From Schlesneria paludicola DSM 18645 (GTDB lineage Bacteria > Planctomycetota > Planctomycetia > Planctomycetales > Planctomycetaceae): a stretch of 64,000 nt of DNA. The notes below the pieces were generated by a model. It was not told where the DNA came from, did no database searches, and saw nothing but the letters and a program-made list of their open reading frames with translations. The translations under genes and the position numbers were made by a program. Positions 46,604 through 55,920 of this stretch are shown here, piece after piece; positions within the stretch are counted from its first letter, which is position 1, and each line of letters starts with the position of its first letter. The DNA is taken from contig CAMCMU010000009.1 of the NCBI GenBank assembly GCA_945876035.1, forward strand, positions 1 through 64,000, written 5' to 3'.

Positions 46604-47662
46604 GTGAATCAATCGTCATCCTTGCGCCGATTATTGCTAGCTATCGAATCCTCGTGCGATGAGACTGCTGCGGCGGTGATCGATTCCGAACGGCATGTTC
46701 TTTCCAGCATCGTGGCCACTCAGCATGAACTTCACCAGCGTTTCGGCGGGGTGGTGCCTGAGATCGCATCGCGCGCTCACTTGGAACGAATCCTCCCGGT
46801 GATTGACGAGGCCTTGCGAAGTGCGGGCGCGGTTCTCGCCGATATTGGTGCCATCGCCGTTGCCACGCATCCTGGCTTGGTGGGCTCCCTCTTGGTCGGC
46901 CTCACGGCGGCGAAGACGCTGGCATTGGTACTCGATGTGCCGCTGCTCACAATCAATCACATTGAGGCTCATCTGTACTCATGCCAAATGGCAGCGGGAC
47001 GCAATGTCTTTCCGGCGGCCGGCTTGGTAGTCAGCGGTGGGCACTCGAACTTGTACGATTGTCGATCACCGATCGACTTTGAACTGTTGGGATCGACGAC
47101 GGATGACGCGGCGGGTGAAGCATTCGACAAGGTCGCTCAAATTCTGGGTCTGGACTATCCCGGCGGACCTCTCATCGAAAAAATTGCGGAAACAGGTAAC
47201 CCAACAGCGTTCCCCTTCCCTCGGTCATTCCTCAAAGACGAACGGCTAGATTTTAGTTTTAGCGGCCTCAAAACGGCCGTCTTGTATGCCGTCCGAGGGA
47301 CCCCCGGATCGCGTACAATTCCACCGCCGCTGACGTCTCAACGAATCGCCGACCTCGCCGCGAGTTTTCAAGCGGCGGTGGTTGATGTTCTTGTGGGAAA
47401 ATGCGAGCAGACTCTGGATCGAACCGGACGCACGACTCTTCTGGTGGGAGGTGGTGTCGGTGCCAACACCGTGTTGCGTCAACGGCTGCAGGAGATGGCC
47501 GCACATCGGGGTATTGAAGTGATTATCGCTCCGCGTCAATATTGTACCGACAACGCGGCGATGGGCGCCCTCGGCTGGGAGTTGTGGGAACGGGGGATCT
47601 TTTCGCCACTCGATACGGACGTCAACCCGGGACTCGTCCGAAAACGTGCTGCCGCACAGTAG
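46604..47662 (+). CDS. tsaD: tRNA N6-adenosine threonylcarbamoyltransferase
   Basis: TsaD transfers threonylcarbamoyl from TC-AMP to A37 of ANN-decoding tRNAs. The 352-residue product starts at GTG 46604 with [20 protein letters not shown] and has the metal-binding [62 protein letters not shown] and the late [20 protein letters not shown]. All are family signatures. An ATG at 46541 would add 21 residues that do not look conserved. It is probably cotranscribed with the protease gene. Confidence 0.95.
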   Translation: MNQSSSLRRLLLAIESSCDETAAAVIDSERHVLSSIVATQHELHQRFGGVVPEIASRAHLERILPVIDEALRSAGAVLADIGAIAVATHPGLVGSLLVGLTAAKTLALVLDVPLLTINHIEAHLYSCQMAAGRNVFPAAGLVVSGGHSNLYDCRSPIDFELLGSTTDDAAGEAFDKVAQILGLDYPGGPLIEKIAETGNPTAFPFPRSFLKDERLDFSFSGLKTAVLYAVRGTPGSRTIPPPLTSQRIADLAASFQAAVVDVLVGKCEQTLDRTGRTTLLVGGGVGANTVLRQRLQEMAAHRGIEVIIAPRQYCTDNAAMGALGWELWERGIFSPLDTDVNPGLVRKRAAAQ

Positions 47663-48204
47663 ACGGCAAGGTATGGCGGAAACCGCCCTGCTGCCTGTCG
47701 CCGGAGAAACTCGTGATGCGTTCCTAAGCGGGCCTCGGCTTGGAATGACTCACCACAGATCTGATCGAGGTGAAGACACGCAAAGCCCGGCGTGACCACC
47801 TCACTGACAGTAATCTCGCCAAAAAAACGTTGCTCGCATTGAACTTTGAAATCACTGCCACACCAAGCAAGATTCCATTTTAAAGATGTTCTTATTGACT
47901 GTGTTGACGGTCGTTTCGGCACTCCGTGGTTGTGAACTGCTCGATGATTTCGTTGGCAAGCCGATCATAGTTGGTCCACCACCACAATGCTGCCAGGTTT
48001 TCAGCCAGGTGCCAGATGCCGCTTGATCCAGACGGGGAATAGTAATCGGTATGAGGTGACTCGCGACGGTAACTGGCGTGAGGAATTCTCCGGCCCGAAC
48101 CGCACCAAGGAACGTCGCGGTTTGACTGCGACCGCAAGGCGTCTTGTCCGGCAACCACGTTCCCGCCGCCAGATTGAATGGGGCGGCTCAATATTTTCAG
48201 GCCC
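47663..48204. other. Intergenic stretch between tsaD and mcrC, no recognised gene
   Basis: Frames of about 90-115 codons on both strands. A minus-strand segment (WHLAENLAALWWWTNYDRLA, about 47930-48020) looks protein-like, but I cannot place it. It may be a decayed gene next to the restriction system. Confidence 0.35.
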
Positions 48205-49497
48205 TCACGGACGAGGATCGCCTGCTGTCTTCGCACCTGTTTCTCCCGACGTGAATTGATTGACGATTTTCGTCAATCGAGTACGACACGTTACGGGCCC
48301 CATTCGCATTGGCAAAGCGATGGAGTCGATTTTGACGGACTTGGTCCCGACCATCGCGCTCAACAATCTGCGGATAGGCGTATGTGACTCGCTGGGGTAG
48401 ACCAATGAAATCCGGTCGGCGTTGAATGCCATGGCGTAGGCACACATTTGAAATCGATCACTGCGACTCTCGTTCCCAAATTCATTCTTGTACTTTCCAT
48501 CCAGCACCCATCTCTTCCCGGCTTGTTCCACGATCGCATCAGCGGTCATCCAACGTTTTTCATCGCTGTGTCCCGGCGCGTCGTCCCAACGTCGCGTGCG
48601 AGCTTCTCGCGGCAACGGATTCCATCCCGTCTCACATGCGGACTCGCTGAGCATGCGCCGTAACCCGTCCTCCCAAATCGCAGGCATTGAGAGGGTGAAT
48701 GCCTGACCTCCCATGATCGATTCAGGGTCGAGGACCGCACCAATCAGGATCAGCCGAGCCAATTGCAGTGCCTCCCGATAGCCGGGCGGTTCCGCCGATT
48801 GTGCCGCGACGGCAGCAGTGAGTGGATCGCTGATGTCGCGTCGGACCGAAGCCCACTGTTCGCGAAGCATCGCCATTTTGCGACGATCCTCCGTCCTTCC
48901 ATCCGAGAGCAAACTCGGCAGGCGATCAAGGGCCAAAGCCAAAACGATGTTGAACGGCGTATCGAACGTTCGTTGCCTTTGGAGTTGCGGTACACGCGGC
49001 AGCCGATACAGCTCTTGCCCGAGCTTCGATATCAAAATCCGTCCACGAATCGCCGAGTCACAGGCCGAGACGACAACGTAGCCTTTTCGCAAATGCTGCC
49101 GGGTGACGTGATCCATCGCATGTAGAAACAACCGTGCGATGCAGAGATGCCAGTCATCTTGATCCGATTTGACGGCGGCAGCACCGGACTCTGGCAACCA
49201 ATGCGAAAGCCGAGGGAATTTGCCCAGATACGCGAGCCAGTCCAAGAGCACAATGTTGGGAATCTTTGACCGAATCACCAATCGGCGACCGCTCGGAAGA
49301 ATGACCAAACCGACGTGCGTTGTCCCACGAACGGCAACTTCGTTGCCGACGATGTTCAGATCGATGAGACGACGTTCTGCAAGAGTACCGAGCATCACGA
49401 TATCGTCGCCGACGATGTCACGTGACCCGATCCAAGGTTCGTTGAAGCCGCTCCCCGCTTCAAAGCATGTAATTGGATCACGCCTGTGGTTCGCCAT
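48205..49497 (-). CDS. mcrC: McrC-type nuclease subunit of a modification-dependent restriction system
   Basis: McrC partners the McrB GTPase and supplies the nuclease that cuts modified DNA. The 430-residue product has an N-terminal beta-rich part (THVGLVILPSGRRLVIRSKI), a helical middle (FLHAMDHVTRQHLRKGYVVV), and the PD-(D/E)xK nuclease core: D320 of WMTADAIVEQ and D333-G-K-Y-K of RWVLDGKYKNEF, the McrC signature. Length fits the family (Escherichia coli McrC is about 350). Its start overlaps the end of mcrB by 20 bp, so the two are translated together. Confidence 0.92.
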   Translation of the reverse strand: MANHRRDPITCFEAGSGFNEPWIGSRDIVGDDIVMLGTLAERRLIDLNIVGNEVAVRGTTHVGLVILPSGRRLVIRSKIPNIVLLDWLAYLGKFPRLSHWLPESGAAAVKSDQDDWHLCIARLFLHAMDHVTRQHLRKGYVVVSACDSAIRGRILISKLGQELYRLPRVPQLQRQRTFDTPFNIVLALALDRLPSLLSDGRTEDRRKMAMLREQWASVRRDISDPLTAAVAAQSAEPPGYREALQLARLILIGAVLDPESIMGGQAFTLSMPAIWEDGLRRMLSESACETGWNPLPREARTRRWDDAPGHSDEKRWMTADAIVEQAGKRWVLDGKYKNEFGNESRSDRFQMCAYAMAFNADRISLVYPSESHTPIRRLLSAMVGTKSVKIDSIALPMRMGPVTCRTRLTKIVNQFTSGETGAKTAGDPRP

Positions 49498-51871
49498 CGT
49501 TCAGCACTCCAAATGTGACTGAGGCTGGCTGTTCAACACACTCCAGCAGCAAGTCCTCGACCTGTCGAAGCAAGTCCGAATCAGCCTGCCCGAATTGCAT
49601 CGTGAGCAACTCACGCACATACGGCACCACGCTGAAACGGACAATTTGCCGCAAGCGACGTTCGCTCAGCGGAATGTCGAGCATTGGTGAAGTCACGTCG
49701 TCTTCGCCGCGCCGCTGGAGCATAAAGAGGGCATGCCCAATGTGTTGTTCGGGAGGGATGCCGTGCTCTTCCAGAGCTTCGTTGACTCGCGCAAGTGACT
49801 CCGCCTTGAAACCGGGCGGATTGTTGCCCGGCCGTTTCAACCAGCGGGCAAGCGTGTCTGGCTGCGAATGGAGATTCAGCCAGAGGAACCGGCGTCGGAG
49901 TGCCAAGTCCAAACGACCAATCGAGCGGTCGGCGCTGTTCATGGTGCCGATGATGAAGAGGTTGCTGGGAAAGACGAAGTTTCGGCCGGATAACAATCTC
50001 ACGGTTGTGCCACGGTATTCGAGCAACTGCAACAGTTCACCGAGTACCGCAGCCGTATCGCAGCGGTTGATCTCGTCTAACACCAACACGTGTCGCGACC
50101 CTGGCGCATAGTCCTTCAATCGCTGGACCCATTCAAGAAAGAACCCGAGGCGCGGTTCAAAATTCAGGACGCCGTCTTTTGAATTCGGCTTCAGTCCCTC
50201 GAAGAAGTCCTCGTAGGTCCAGTTCGCGTGCATGTAGAGCACGTCCGACGTTCCTTGGGGGCGACTGCCTCGTTGACGGACAAAGTATCGAGCGAATTGA
50301 CGCGCAACGAACGTCTTCGAGGTTCCGGGCGGTCCGACGAGGATTGCCTGTTGTCGCGCCAACAGCGCGTCCTCAAGGTCGTCCAGAAATAGTTCGGGCA
50401 GCGCGGTGAGTTCGGCAAGCTCCTTGGTTGTTTCAGGGACATCTTCATCAACCTCGCTGGCAGCGTCGTCGATCAATTGAGCGTTCGCAGGCTTTGGTGC
50501 GGGAGCATTCCAGCGTCCCGTCATTGCCGCCTCGAAGAACGGCCACAACCAAGTGAAGTATCCACCGACCTCGTCCACGAAAGTGGCCCCATGGTCGACC
50601 AACGTCGAGAGTGGGAACTCACGAACAATCGCGATGTCCGTGAGCGGTCCATCAAGTCCGAACCGAGCTGTCGCGGGCTGAGCTAGCGATTCTGCAAACT
50701 CCGAGGATGAGAGTTGAACGGTGTCCGTCCCAGAATAGAGGCGAATCAGCGTGTCAGCGGGAGCCGAACGGGTGTAATCCGCGACCACAGATCGATTGGC
50801 ATCGACCACCGCGACCAGCCGTTCAAGATACTCTTCGCAATAATTCCCCATCGCGAGGCCGTACCGCCAAACTCGTTCGCGCCCGAGAAATCGCACATAC
50901 AGTTGGACCGACTTCGTCTTGCTCCCCGTCGCCGGGTCGTAGAACGCATACCAATAGTGATCGTGGTAACCGCCTTTGCCGTAGTCGTTCTTCTTTAGGA
51001 TCGAGAGGTGTCGCTTACCGCCTGCGACGGCCGGACTCAACCTTTGGATGTACTTGGCCCGAAGCTGGTCAATAATCTGCTGACTCGGATCTCGAAGGAC
51101 CGCTTTGTAACGCCGCTTGTTTTGCTCATGCCAAGCACCGTCTGAGTCGTGGTCGGGCAAGTCGAGAATGAATTGGACGGTGTCCTGTGCGTACGTCGCC
51201 GCGATCGCCTCGTCCGAGTCGTCGTCATCGAGTGCCGTCTCCGGCGCTTCACTGTCAACGTCTTGCGACACTGCATCATTCGGAAGCTCGGAAGCAAGTC
51301 GTTCTTCCTTGAGGTTGTCATCGGTCTTAATCGCTTCCAGCAGTTTCTCACGCTCAAAGGGACTCAACTCAACGCGCGAGTAGTAGGGAGCGAAACTTGG
51401 TGCCTCTGGCGAGTTCTTGAGTTGATGATCCTCCGGGGAAATAAGAATGGTCCTTCGGCCGGTAACAGCGTCGCGTGGCACGTCAGCCACGGAAGCGAAG
51501 GCGATGTCCTCTGGAACCGCCCACGCATGAAAAACGTCTTGCTCCAAATCCCAATGAAGGAAAAGGTATGCGACCGGACTTTTGTCGGCGAGCGAATGCA
51601 ATTCCTCCGAAACCGAAGGAAATAGGTTCGTCCAGAATTGATCGGCGACTCGTGAGTTACGCAGCCCGATGAATCCACCATTCCATTTGAACAGCGAATG
51701 ACGCACATGCTCCGGTTGATTGCCGGGCTGCCCGAGCCTCGCGCAAGCCAACGTCGTCATACAACGCCCGGCATTTCTTCGCCGCCGATCGTCAATCGTG
51801 ATGGCCGGAGTATCCGACGATGGCTGAGCGAGACTATGCAGGATGCTGGCAGCGAAATGGGCATGGTCCAT
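49478..51871 (-). CDS. mcrB: McrB-type AAA+ GTPase with enlarged N-terminal sensor region
   Basis: The 797-residue product ends in an McrB AAA+ domain: Walker A GPPGTSKT (513-520), MHANWTYEDFFEGLKP, Walker B HVLVLDEINR (594-603), MNSADRS (644-650, the McrB-specific loop) and ALRRRF (657-662). The about 490 residues before it exceed the roughly 160-residue methyl-DNA-binding domain of Escherichia coli McrB. I see two modules: residues about 60-185 (LFLHWDLEQDVFHAWAVPED) and 250-450 (HDHYWYAFYDPATGSKTKSV, YVRFLGRERVWRYGLAMG), joined by an acidic linker (ALDDDDSDEA). These probably recognise modified DNA, but the modification is unknown. The ATG at 51871 is used. Confidence 0.9.
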   Translation of the reverse strand: MDHAHFAASILHSLAQPSSDTPAITIDDRRRRNAGRCMTTLACARLGQPGNQPEHVRHSLFKWNGGFIGLRNSRVADQFWTNLFPSVSEELHSLADKSPVAYLFLHWDLEQDVFHAWAVPEDIAFASVADVPRDAVTGRRTILISPEDHQLKNSPEAPSFAPYYSRVELSPFEREKLLEAIKTDDNLKEERLASELPNDAVSQDVDSEAPETALDDDDSDEAIAATYAQDTVQFILDLPDHDSDGAWHEQNKRRYKAVLRDPSQQIIDQLRAKYIQRLSPAVAGGKRHLSILKKNDYGKGGYHDHYWYAFYDPATGSKTKSVQLYVRFLGRERVWRYGLAMGNYCEEYLERLVAVVDANRSVVADYTRSAPADTLIRLYSGTDTVQLSSSEFAESLAQPATARFGLDGPLTDIAIVREFPLSTLVDHGATFVDEVGGYFTWLWPFFEAAMTGRWNAPAPKPANAQLIDDAASEVDEDVPETTKELAELTALPELFLDDLEDALLARQQAILVGPPGTSKTFVARQFARYFVRQRGSRPQGTSDVLYMHANWTYEDFFEGLKPNSKDGVLNFEPRLGFFLEWVQRLKDYAPGSRHVLVLDEINRCDTAAVLGELLQLLEYRGTTVRLLSGRNFVFPSNLFIIGTMNSADRSIGRLDLALRRRFLWLNLHSQPDTLARWLKRPGNNPPGFKAESLARVNEALEEHGIPPEQHIGHALFMLQRRGEDDVTSPMLDIPLSERRLRQIVRFSVVPYVRELLTMQFGQADSDLLRQVEDLLLECVEQPASVTFGVLNDGEPQA

Positions 51872-52173
51872 GAGTGAGACTGATCCCCGTCTGTTTGGTG
51901 CCGCGTAATTTCATTACGACACGGCTACGTCGCATCTGAAGTAAGAGTGATTTCCAGAGCCAATATAGCCAAGAGCGGCAAAGTGCCGTGAGTAAAACAA
52001 TTTAAAGGCCAGGGTCGATTATGCCGATTATAGCAACTGCCTCGACTGTTACGGCAGGTTTGGCAATTCCACACGGTTATCTCGGTCCCTAAGTGTATGA
52101 AGTCAAAACTTGTAACTCGATAACATTTTTAAGGTGACAGGGTGACAGGGTGACAGGGTGACAGGGTGACAGG
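51872..52173. other. Divergent region between mcrB and the porin gene
   Basis: About 260 bp of A/T-richer sequence with no gene, followed by an octamer repeat array that ends in the porin start codon. It should hold the mcrB promoter and the porin promoter. Confidence 0.5.
52133..52172. repeat. Five tandem GGTGACAG octamers directly before the porin start
   Basis: Five perfect copies at 52133-52172, then a diverged sixth (GGTGGCAA, 52173-52180) that contains the GTG start of the porin gene. The array includes an in-frame TGA, so translation cannot start further upstream in this frame. An 8-bp unit changes the spacing of leader elements when copies are gained or lost. Confidence 0.95.
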
Positions 52174-53589
52174 GTGGCAACAATTTTTTGCAGAATTGCA
52201 TTATTGGTCCTCTGTAGCGGTTGGTTCGTGTCGTACGAGTCCGCAGGCTCAGACTTGCTGTTCGAAGCCTTGCCTGTGCTGATCGATGCGGCGGATACTG
52301 AAGAGGAACTGCGCCCCGCGGACATCGCCGGCGAACTCCAACGTCTGCAGAAGCAGATCGATGATTTGCAGTCGGCAGCCAAGTCTTCGAAATCTACTGA
52401 TGAGCCAGTGAAAGGAAAGAAACCGACACTTGTGCTCTCCGGCCAAGTGCAAGTTGACCAAATCTTTTTCGGGCAAGACGACTTGAGTCGCGAGAGCTTG
52501 GGGGACCTGCAGGATGGTGCCGCTTTCCGACGACTCCGAATCATAGCGCGGGGTAAGGTATGGCAGCAATTAGAATACGCCTTGGGCGTTGATTTCGAAC
52601 TCGCCGATAGGCCGACTCCTCTCGACAACTACATCGAGGCCCACGACCTGCCGCGGTTGCAGAACGTCCGCATTGGACACTTCTTCGAGCCCTTCTCGCT
52701 CGAGCGAGTCACACAGAACCGCAACAACACGTTCATGGAACGGTCACTCGTCGACACATTCGCGCCCGCCCGCAACATGGGCATCATGACCTATGGCAAC
52801 ACAGAGAGTGAGCTTGCGACGTGGCAAATCGGCACTTTCCGCACCAACAGCGACAACGTCGGTAACGACTCATTCGATAGCGGACAAGCACTGACCATGC
52901 GGGGCACCGCACTGCCGTATTGGGACGAGCCGAGCGATGGACGTTACTACATGCACCTCGGTGTCGCTTACAGCTATCGCGGAAGCGCGGGAAACAACCT
53001 CCGGTTCCGCAATACACCCGAAATCCGAAAGCAGCAGCCTTTCGGTAGCCCTACCTACGACAGCAGCGTCCCGCAATTTGCCCCGATCTTCGTCGATACG
53101 GGCAACATCTCTGCATCCAGCTTCCAGCTTTTCGATCCGGAGTTTGCCCTGATTTTCGGGCCGCTCTCATTGCAGTCGGAATATGCCTTCGCGCTCGTCG
53201 ATCAGATCGACAAGCCTAATCTGTTTTTCAACGCCTACATGGCCCAAGTGAGCTATTTCCTCACCGGCGAACATCGGCCTTACGACCGCAAGGCTGGCAT
53301 TCATAAACGGATGGAGCCGTTCGCCGACTTCCTTCGAGTACCGAATGAATCCGGTGGAGTTCGGACCGGTCCTGGGGCTTGGGAGATCGCCGCCCGGTTT
53401 TCAAAAATCATCTTGAACGACAAAAACATCGAGGGCAACAACCTGACCGACTTCACGCTTGGCCTGAACTGGTACTTAAACCGATACACCCGGGCAAAGT
53501 TCAACTACATTCACGCCTTTCTCGAGGACACACGCAACGGCAATAGCAACACCGACATCTATGGCGTCCGTGTCGACTACGAATTTTAG
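52174..53589 (+). CDS. Phosphate-selective porin O/P-like outer membrane protein
   Basis: The 471-residue product starts at GTG 52174 with a signal sequence (ATIFCRIALLVLCSGWFVSY). A short coiled-coil follows (ELQRLQKQIDDLQSAAKSS), as in planctomycete OprP-like porins, then a beta-barrel domain of the OprO/OprP family: LVLSGQVQVDQIFFGQ, FRRLRIIARGKVWQQLEYAL, NVRIGHFFEPFSLERVTQNR, NTFMERSL. The barrel ends with the aromatic strand DIYGVRVDYEF. It probably allows anion (phosphate or pyrophosphate) diffusion across the outer membrane. The start codon lies within an octamer repeat array, and no ordinary ribosome-binding site is present, unless the GGTGACAGG repeats serve as one. Confidence 0.88.
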   Translation: MATIFCRIALLVLCSGWFVSYESAGSDLLFEALPVLIDAADTEEELRPADIAGELQRLQKQIDDLQSAAKSSKSTDEPVKGKKPTLVLSGQVQVDQIFFGQDDLSRESLGDLQDGAAFRRLRIIARGKVWQQLEYALGVDFELADRPTPLDNYIEAHDLPRLQNVRIGHFFEPFSLERVTQNRNNTFMERSLVDTFAPARNMGIMTYGNTESELATWQIGTFRTNSDNVGNDSFDSGQALTMRGTALPYWDEPSDGRYYMHLGVAYSYRGSAGNNLRFRNTPEIRKQQPFGSPTYDSSVPQFAPIFVDTGNISASSFQLFDPEFALIFGPLSLQSEYAFALVDQIDKPNLFFNAYMAQVSYFLTGEHRPYDRKAGIHKRMEPFADFLRVPNESGGVRTGPGAWEIAARFSKIILNDKNIEGNNLTDFTLGLNWYLNRYTRAKFNYIHAFLEDTRNGNSNTDIYGVRVDYEF

Positions 53590-53862
53590 ACGGGGGGTGG
53601 ACGGAAGACGAGGTGATTTCTGGGCGAGCAATTTTCATCGTCCCCATGGAAATCACGGTTGTGATTGTCGTCCATAGCCTCTACGGCGGGAAGCGTTTCC
53701 CCACGGAGACCCGTATTCTCTTGCACATTGAGTCATACTCCCTGCTGCGGAACGAACAAAAATAACGATCGGCCCCAGTCACATTTGATCCGAGAATGCA
53801 ACGTCTTGCTGAATCATCTCGTGGCGGACGACAACGATGTTAAACTCCCTTTTTTGAGAAAA

Positions 53863-55401
53863 ATGATGAAAGTTCCATTAACGATCGTCGACTACCTGCG
53901 TCGGGCTGAACAAGTGTATGGGCATCGCATTGCATTTGTGGATGAACCGGATCAACCCACCGAGTCATGGGGCACAAAAACCTATGCGCAGATGGCCGAA
54001 CTGGCCAGAGCGCAGGCCGCTGGGCTCGATGCATTAGGCGTACCGCAAGGCGCCCGTGTGGCGATCGTCAGCCAGAACTCGGCGCGATTGCTGACGAGCT
54101 TTTTTGGAGTGAGTGCCTACGGACGCGTGCTGACACCGATCAACTTTCGATTGGTTGCCAACGAAGTTGCCTACATCATTGAGAACTGTGGTGCCGAAGT
54201 GTTGTTGGTCGATCCAGAACTTGAGTCATCGCTTGCGGGCGTCAAAGCCAAGCATCGCTTTGTGATCGGTGCTGAATCAGACCAGGTGTTGTACAAGTTT
54301 GGTGTCGAACCACAACCGTGGGTGCCAGACGAGGATGCGACAGCAACGATCAATTACACGAGTGGCACGACGGCTCGACCAAAGGGAGTGCAGTTGACGC
54401 ATCGCAACCTGTGGCTGAATGCGGCGACCATTGGTTGGCATTTGGGTGTGGATGATCGCGAGACCTATCTGCACACACTTCCGCAATTTCACTGTAATGG
54501 ATGGGGCATGCTCTATGCGGTGACGGCGATGGGGGGCAAGCACATTGTGTTACGTAAGGTCGATGGCGGCGAGATTTTGAAACGTGTGGGCGCGCATGGG
54601 GTGACGTTGATGTGTGGTGCCCCTGCAGTCGCCGCAGTGATTTTGGATGCTGCGGCCGTGTGGAGTGATCCCATTCCTGGTCGCGACACAACACGCATCG
54701 TTGTGGCGGGAGCGCCACCGCCCGTACGGATGATCGAACGTGTTGAGACCGACTTGGGGTGGCAGTTTCATCAAATTTATGGGCTCACAGAATCCAGCCC
54801 GTTACTGACAATAAATAGCCCCTCCCTCGAGACCGACGGGATGAGTACCGCAGCTCGGTCGGTGGCTTTGAGTGCTGCGGGCGCACCGGCACTCGGAGTC
54901 GAAACACGGATCGACGCAACCGGCGAAGTGTGGGCGCGAAGCAATGTGGTGATGCATGGCTACTGGGCTCAGCCAGAAGAAACGGCAAAGGCGCTCGTCG
55001 ACGGTTGGTTTCGGACGGGTGACGGAGGCTCGATCAATGCGAGTCACGTGCTGACGATTTCAGACCGCAAAAAAGATGTCATTATCTCTGGTGGCGAAAA
55101 TGTCGGTTCGATCGAAGTTGAGAACGCCGTATTTTCACACCCCGATGTCCTTGAAGTGGCTGTGATCGGCGTCCCCGATGCCAAGTGGGGTGAACTCGTC
55201 ATGGCACTCGTTGTCAAGAAGGCGGAATCGCCACTCACCGAAGCCGAGTTGATTGCCTATGTCAAGACGAAAATCGCTGGATACAAGTGTCCAAAGAAAG
55301 TTGAGTTTCGGAACGCGTTGGCACGCACGACGACGGGCAAGTTGCAAAAGTTCAAGTTGCGTGCTCCGTATTGGGAAGGTTTTATGCGTCAAGTTAACTA
55401 G
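53863..55401 (+). CDS. AMP-dependent acyl-CoA synthetase
   Basis: The enzyme activates a carboxylic acid as an acyl-AMP and transfers it to CoA. From ATG 53863 the 512-residue product has the P-loop-like YTSGTTARPKGVQLTHRNLW, LHTLPQFHCNGWGMLYAVTA, YGLTESSPLLTINSPSLE, GWFRTGDGGSINASHVL, DRKKDVIISGGENVGSIEVE, and the catalytic Lys in TTTGKLQKFKLR. This resembles medium-chain/aromatic acyl-CoA ligases (FadD3/MenE-like branch); the chain specificity is unknown. It stands alone; no acyl-CoA dehydrogenase or thiolase is near. Confidence 0.92.
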   Translation: MMKVPLTIVDYLRRAEQVYGHRIAFVDEPDQPTESWGTKTYAQMAELARAQAAGLDALGVPQGARVAIVSQNSARLLTSFFGVSAYGRVLTPINFRLVANEVAYIIENCGAEVLLVDPELESSLAGVKAKHRFVIGAESDQVLYKFGVEPQPWVPDEDATATINYTSGTTARPKGVQLTHRNLWLNAATIGWHLGVDDRETYLHTLPQFHCNGWGMLYAVTAMGGKHIVLRKVDGGEILKRVGAHGVTLMCGAPAVAAVILDAAAVWSDPIPGRDTTRIVVAGAPPPVRMIERVETDLGWQFHQIYGLTESSPLLTINSPSLETDGMSTAARSVALSAAGAPALGVETRIDATGEVWARSNVVMHGYWAQPEETAKALVDGWFRTGDGGSINASHVLTISDRKKDVIISGGENVGSIEVENAVFSHPDVLEVAVIGVPDAKWGELVMALVVKKAESPLTEAELIAYVKTKIAGYKCPKKVEFRNALARTTTGKLQKFKLRAPYWEGFMRQVN

Positions 55402-55920
55402 TGCTGTGGCCACTCTTGTCGATAGACACCAACGATGCCGTGGCCTTCAATCCCCCCCTGCCCCGTCTGCGACTCCAAAATTCCTCCGATTCAGCGAACG
55501 GGTGCGCTGTCGCAACACCGGTTGTCGGAACGTGGTGAACGGCCGCCAAAGGGGGAACCCCAGCACCCCATCTCAGCAACCGAAACCGAATACTTCGCCT
55601 ACGAAATTCCAGAGGAAGGCGTTCGGAAAGCGGAACTCCCCCAGACACAGAGACCATACCGGCTGCTCAGGCTGGGGGTCATGAGGCAGCAAAAGAACTC
55701 GACCCGAAAACCAACAACAGCAACGTCACATCTTGGAAGATGTCCGTTGTGATCGGCAGGCAGATACACCTCGGAACGTCGTCTCTAACTTCCGAACCCC
55801 ACCGTCGCGGAGCAGACGGTCCAGGTACCGATTAGCGCGGGATACGCCTTCGAACTGTCGAGGCTCAGAGTCACCACTCTTCCGCCGGAGTGATCCGCCA
55901 CAATCCGCTCGAACGATGGA
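55402..55920. other. Intergenic stretch with possible zinc-ribbon remnant
   Basis: No intact gene. At 55453-55520 two frames read CPVCDSK and then ERVRCRNTGCRNVVNGRQR, followed by a Ser/Pro-rich segment, which together resemble a zinc ribbon split by a frameshift. The rest has no recognised content. Confidence 0.35.

Noticed and set aside
52133-52172. CRISPR-like array
   Set aside because: The units are 8 bp, directly adjoining, with no spacers or cas genes; a simple tandem repeat.
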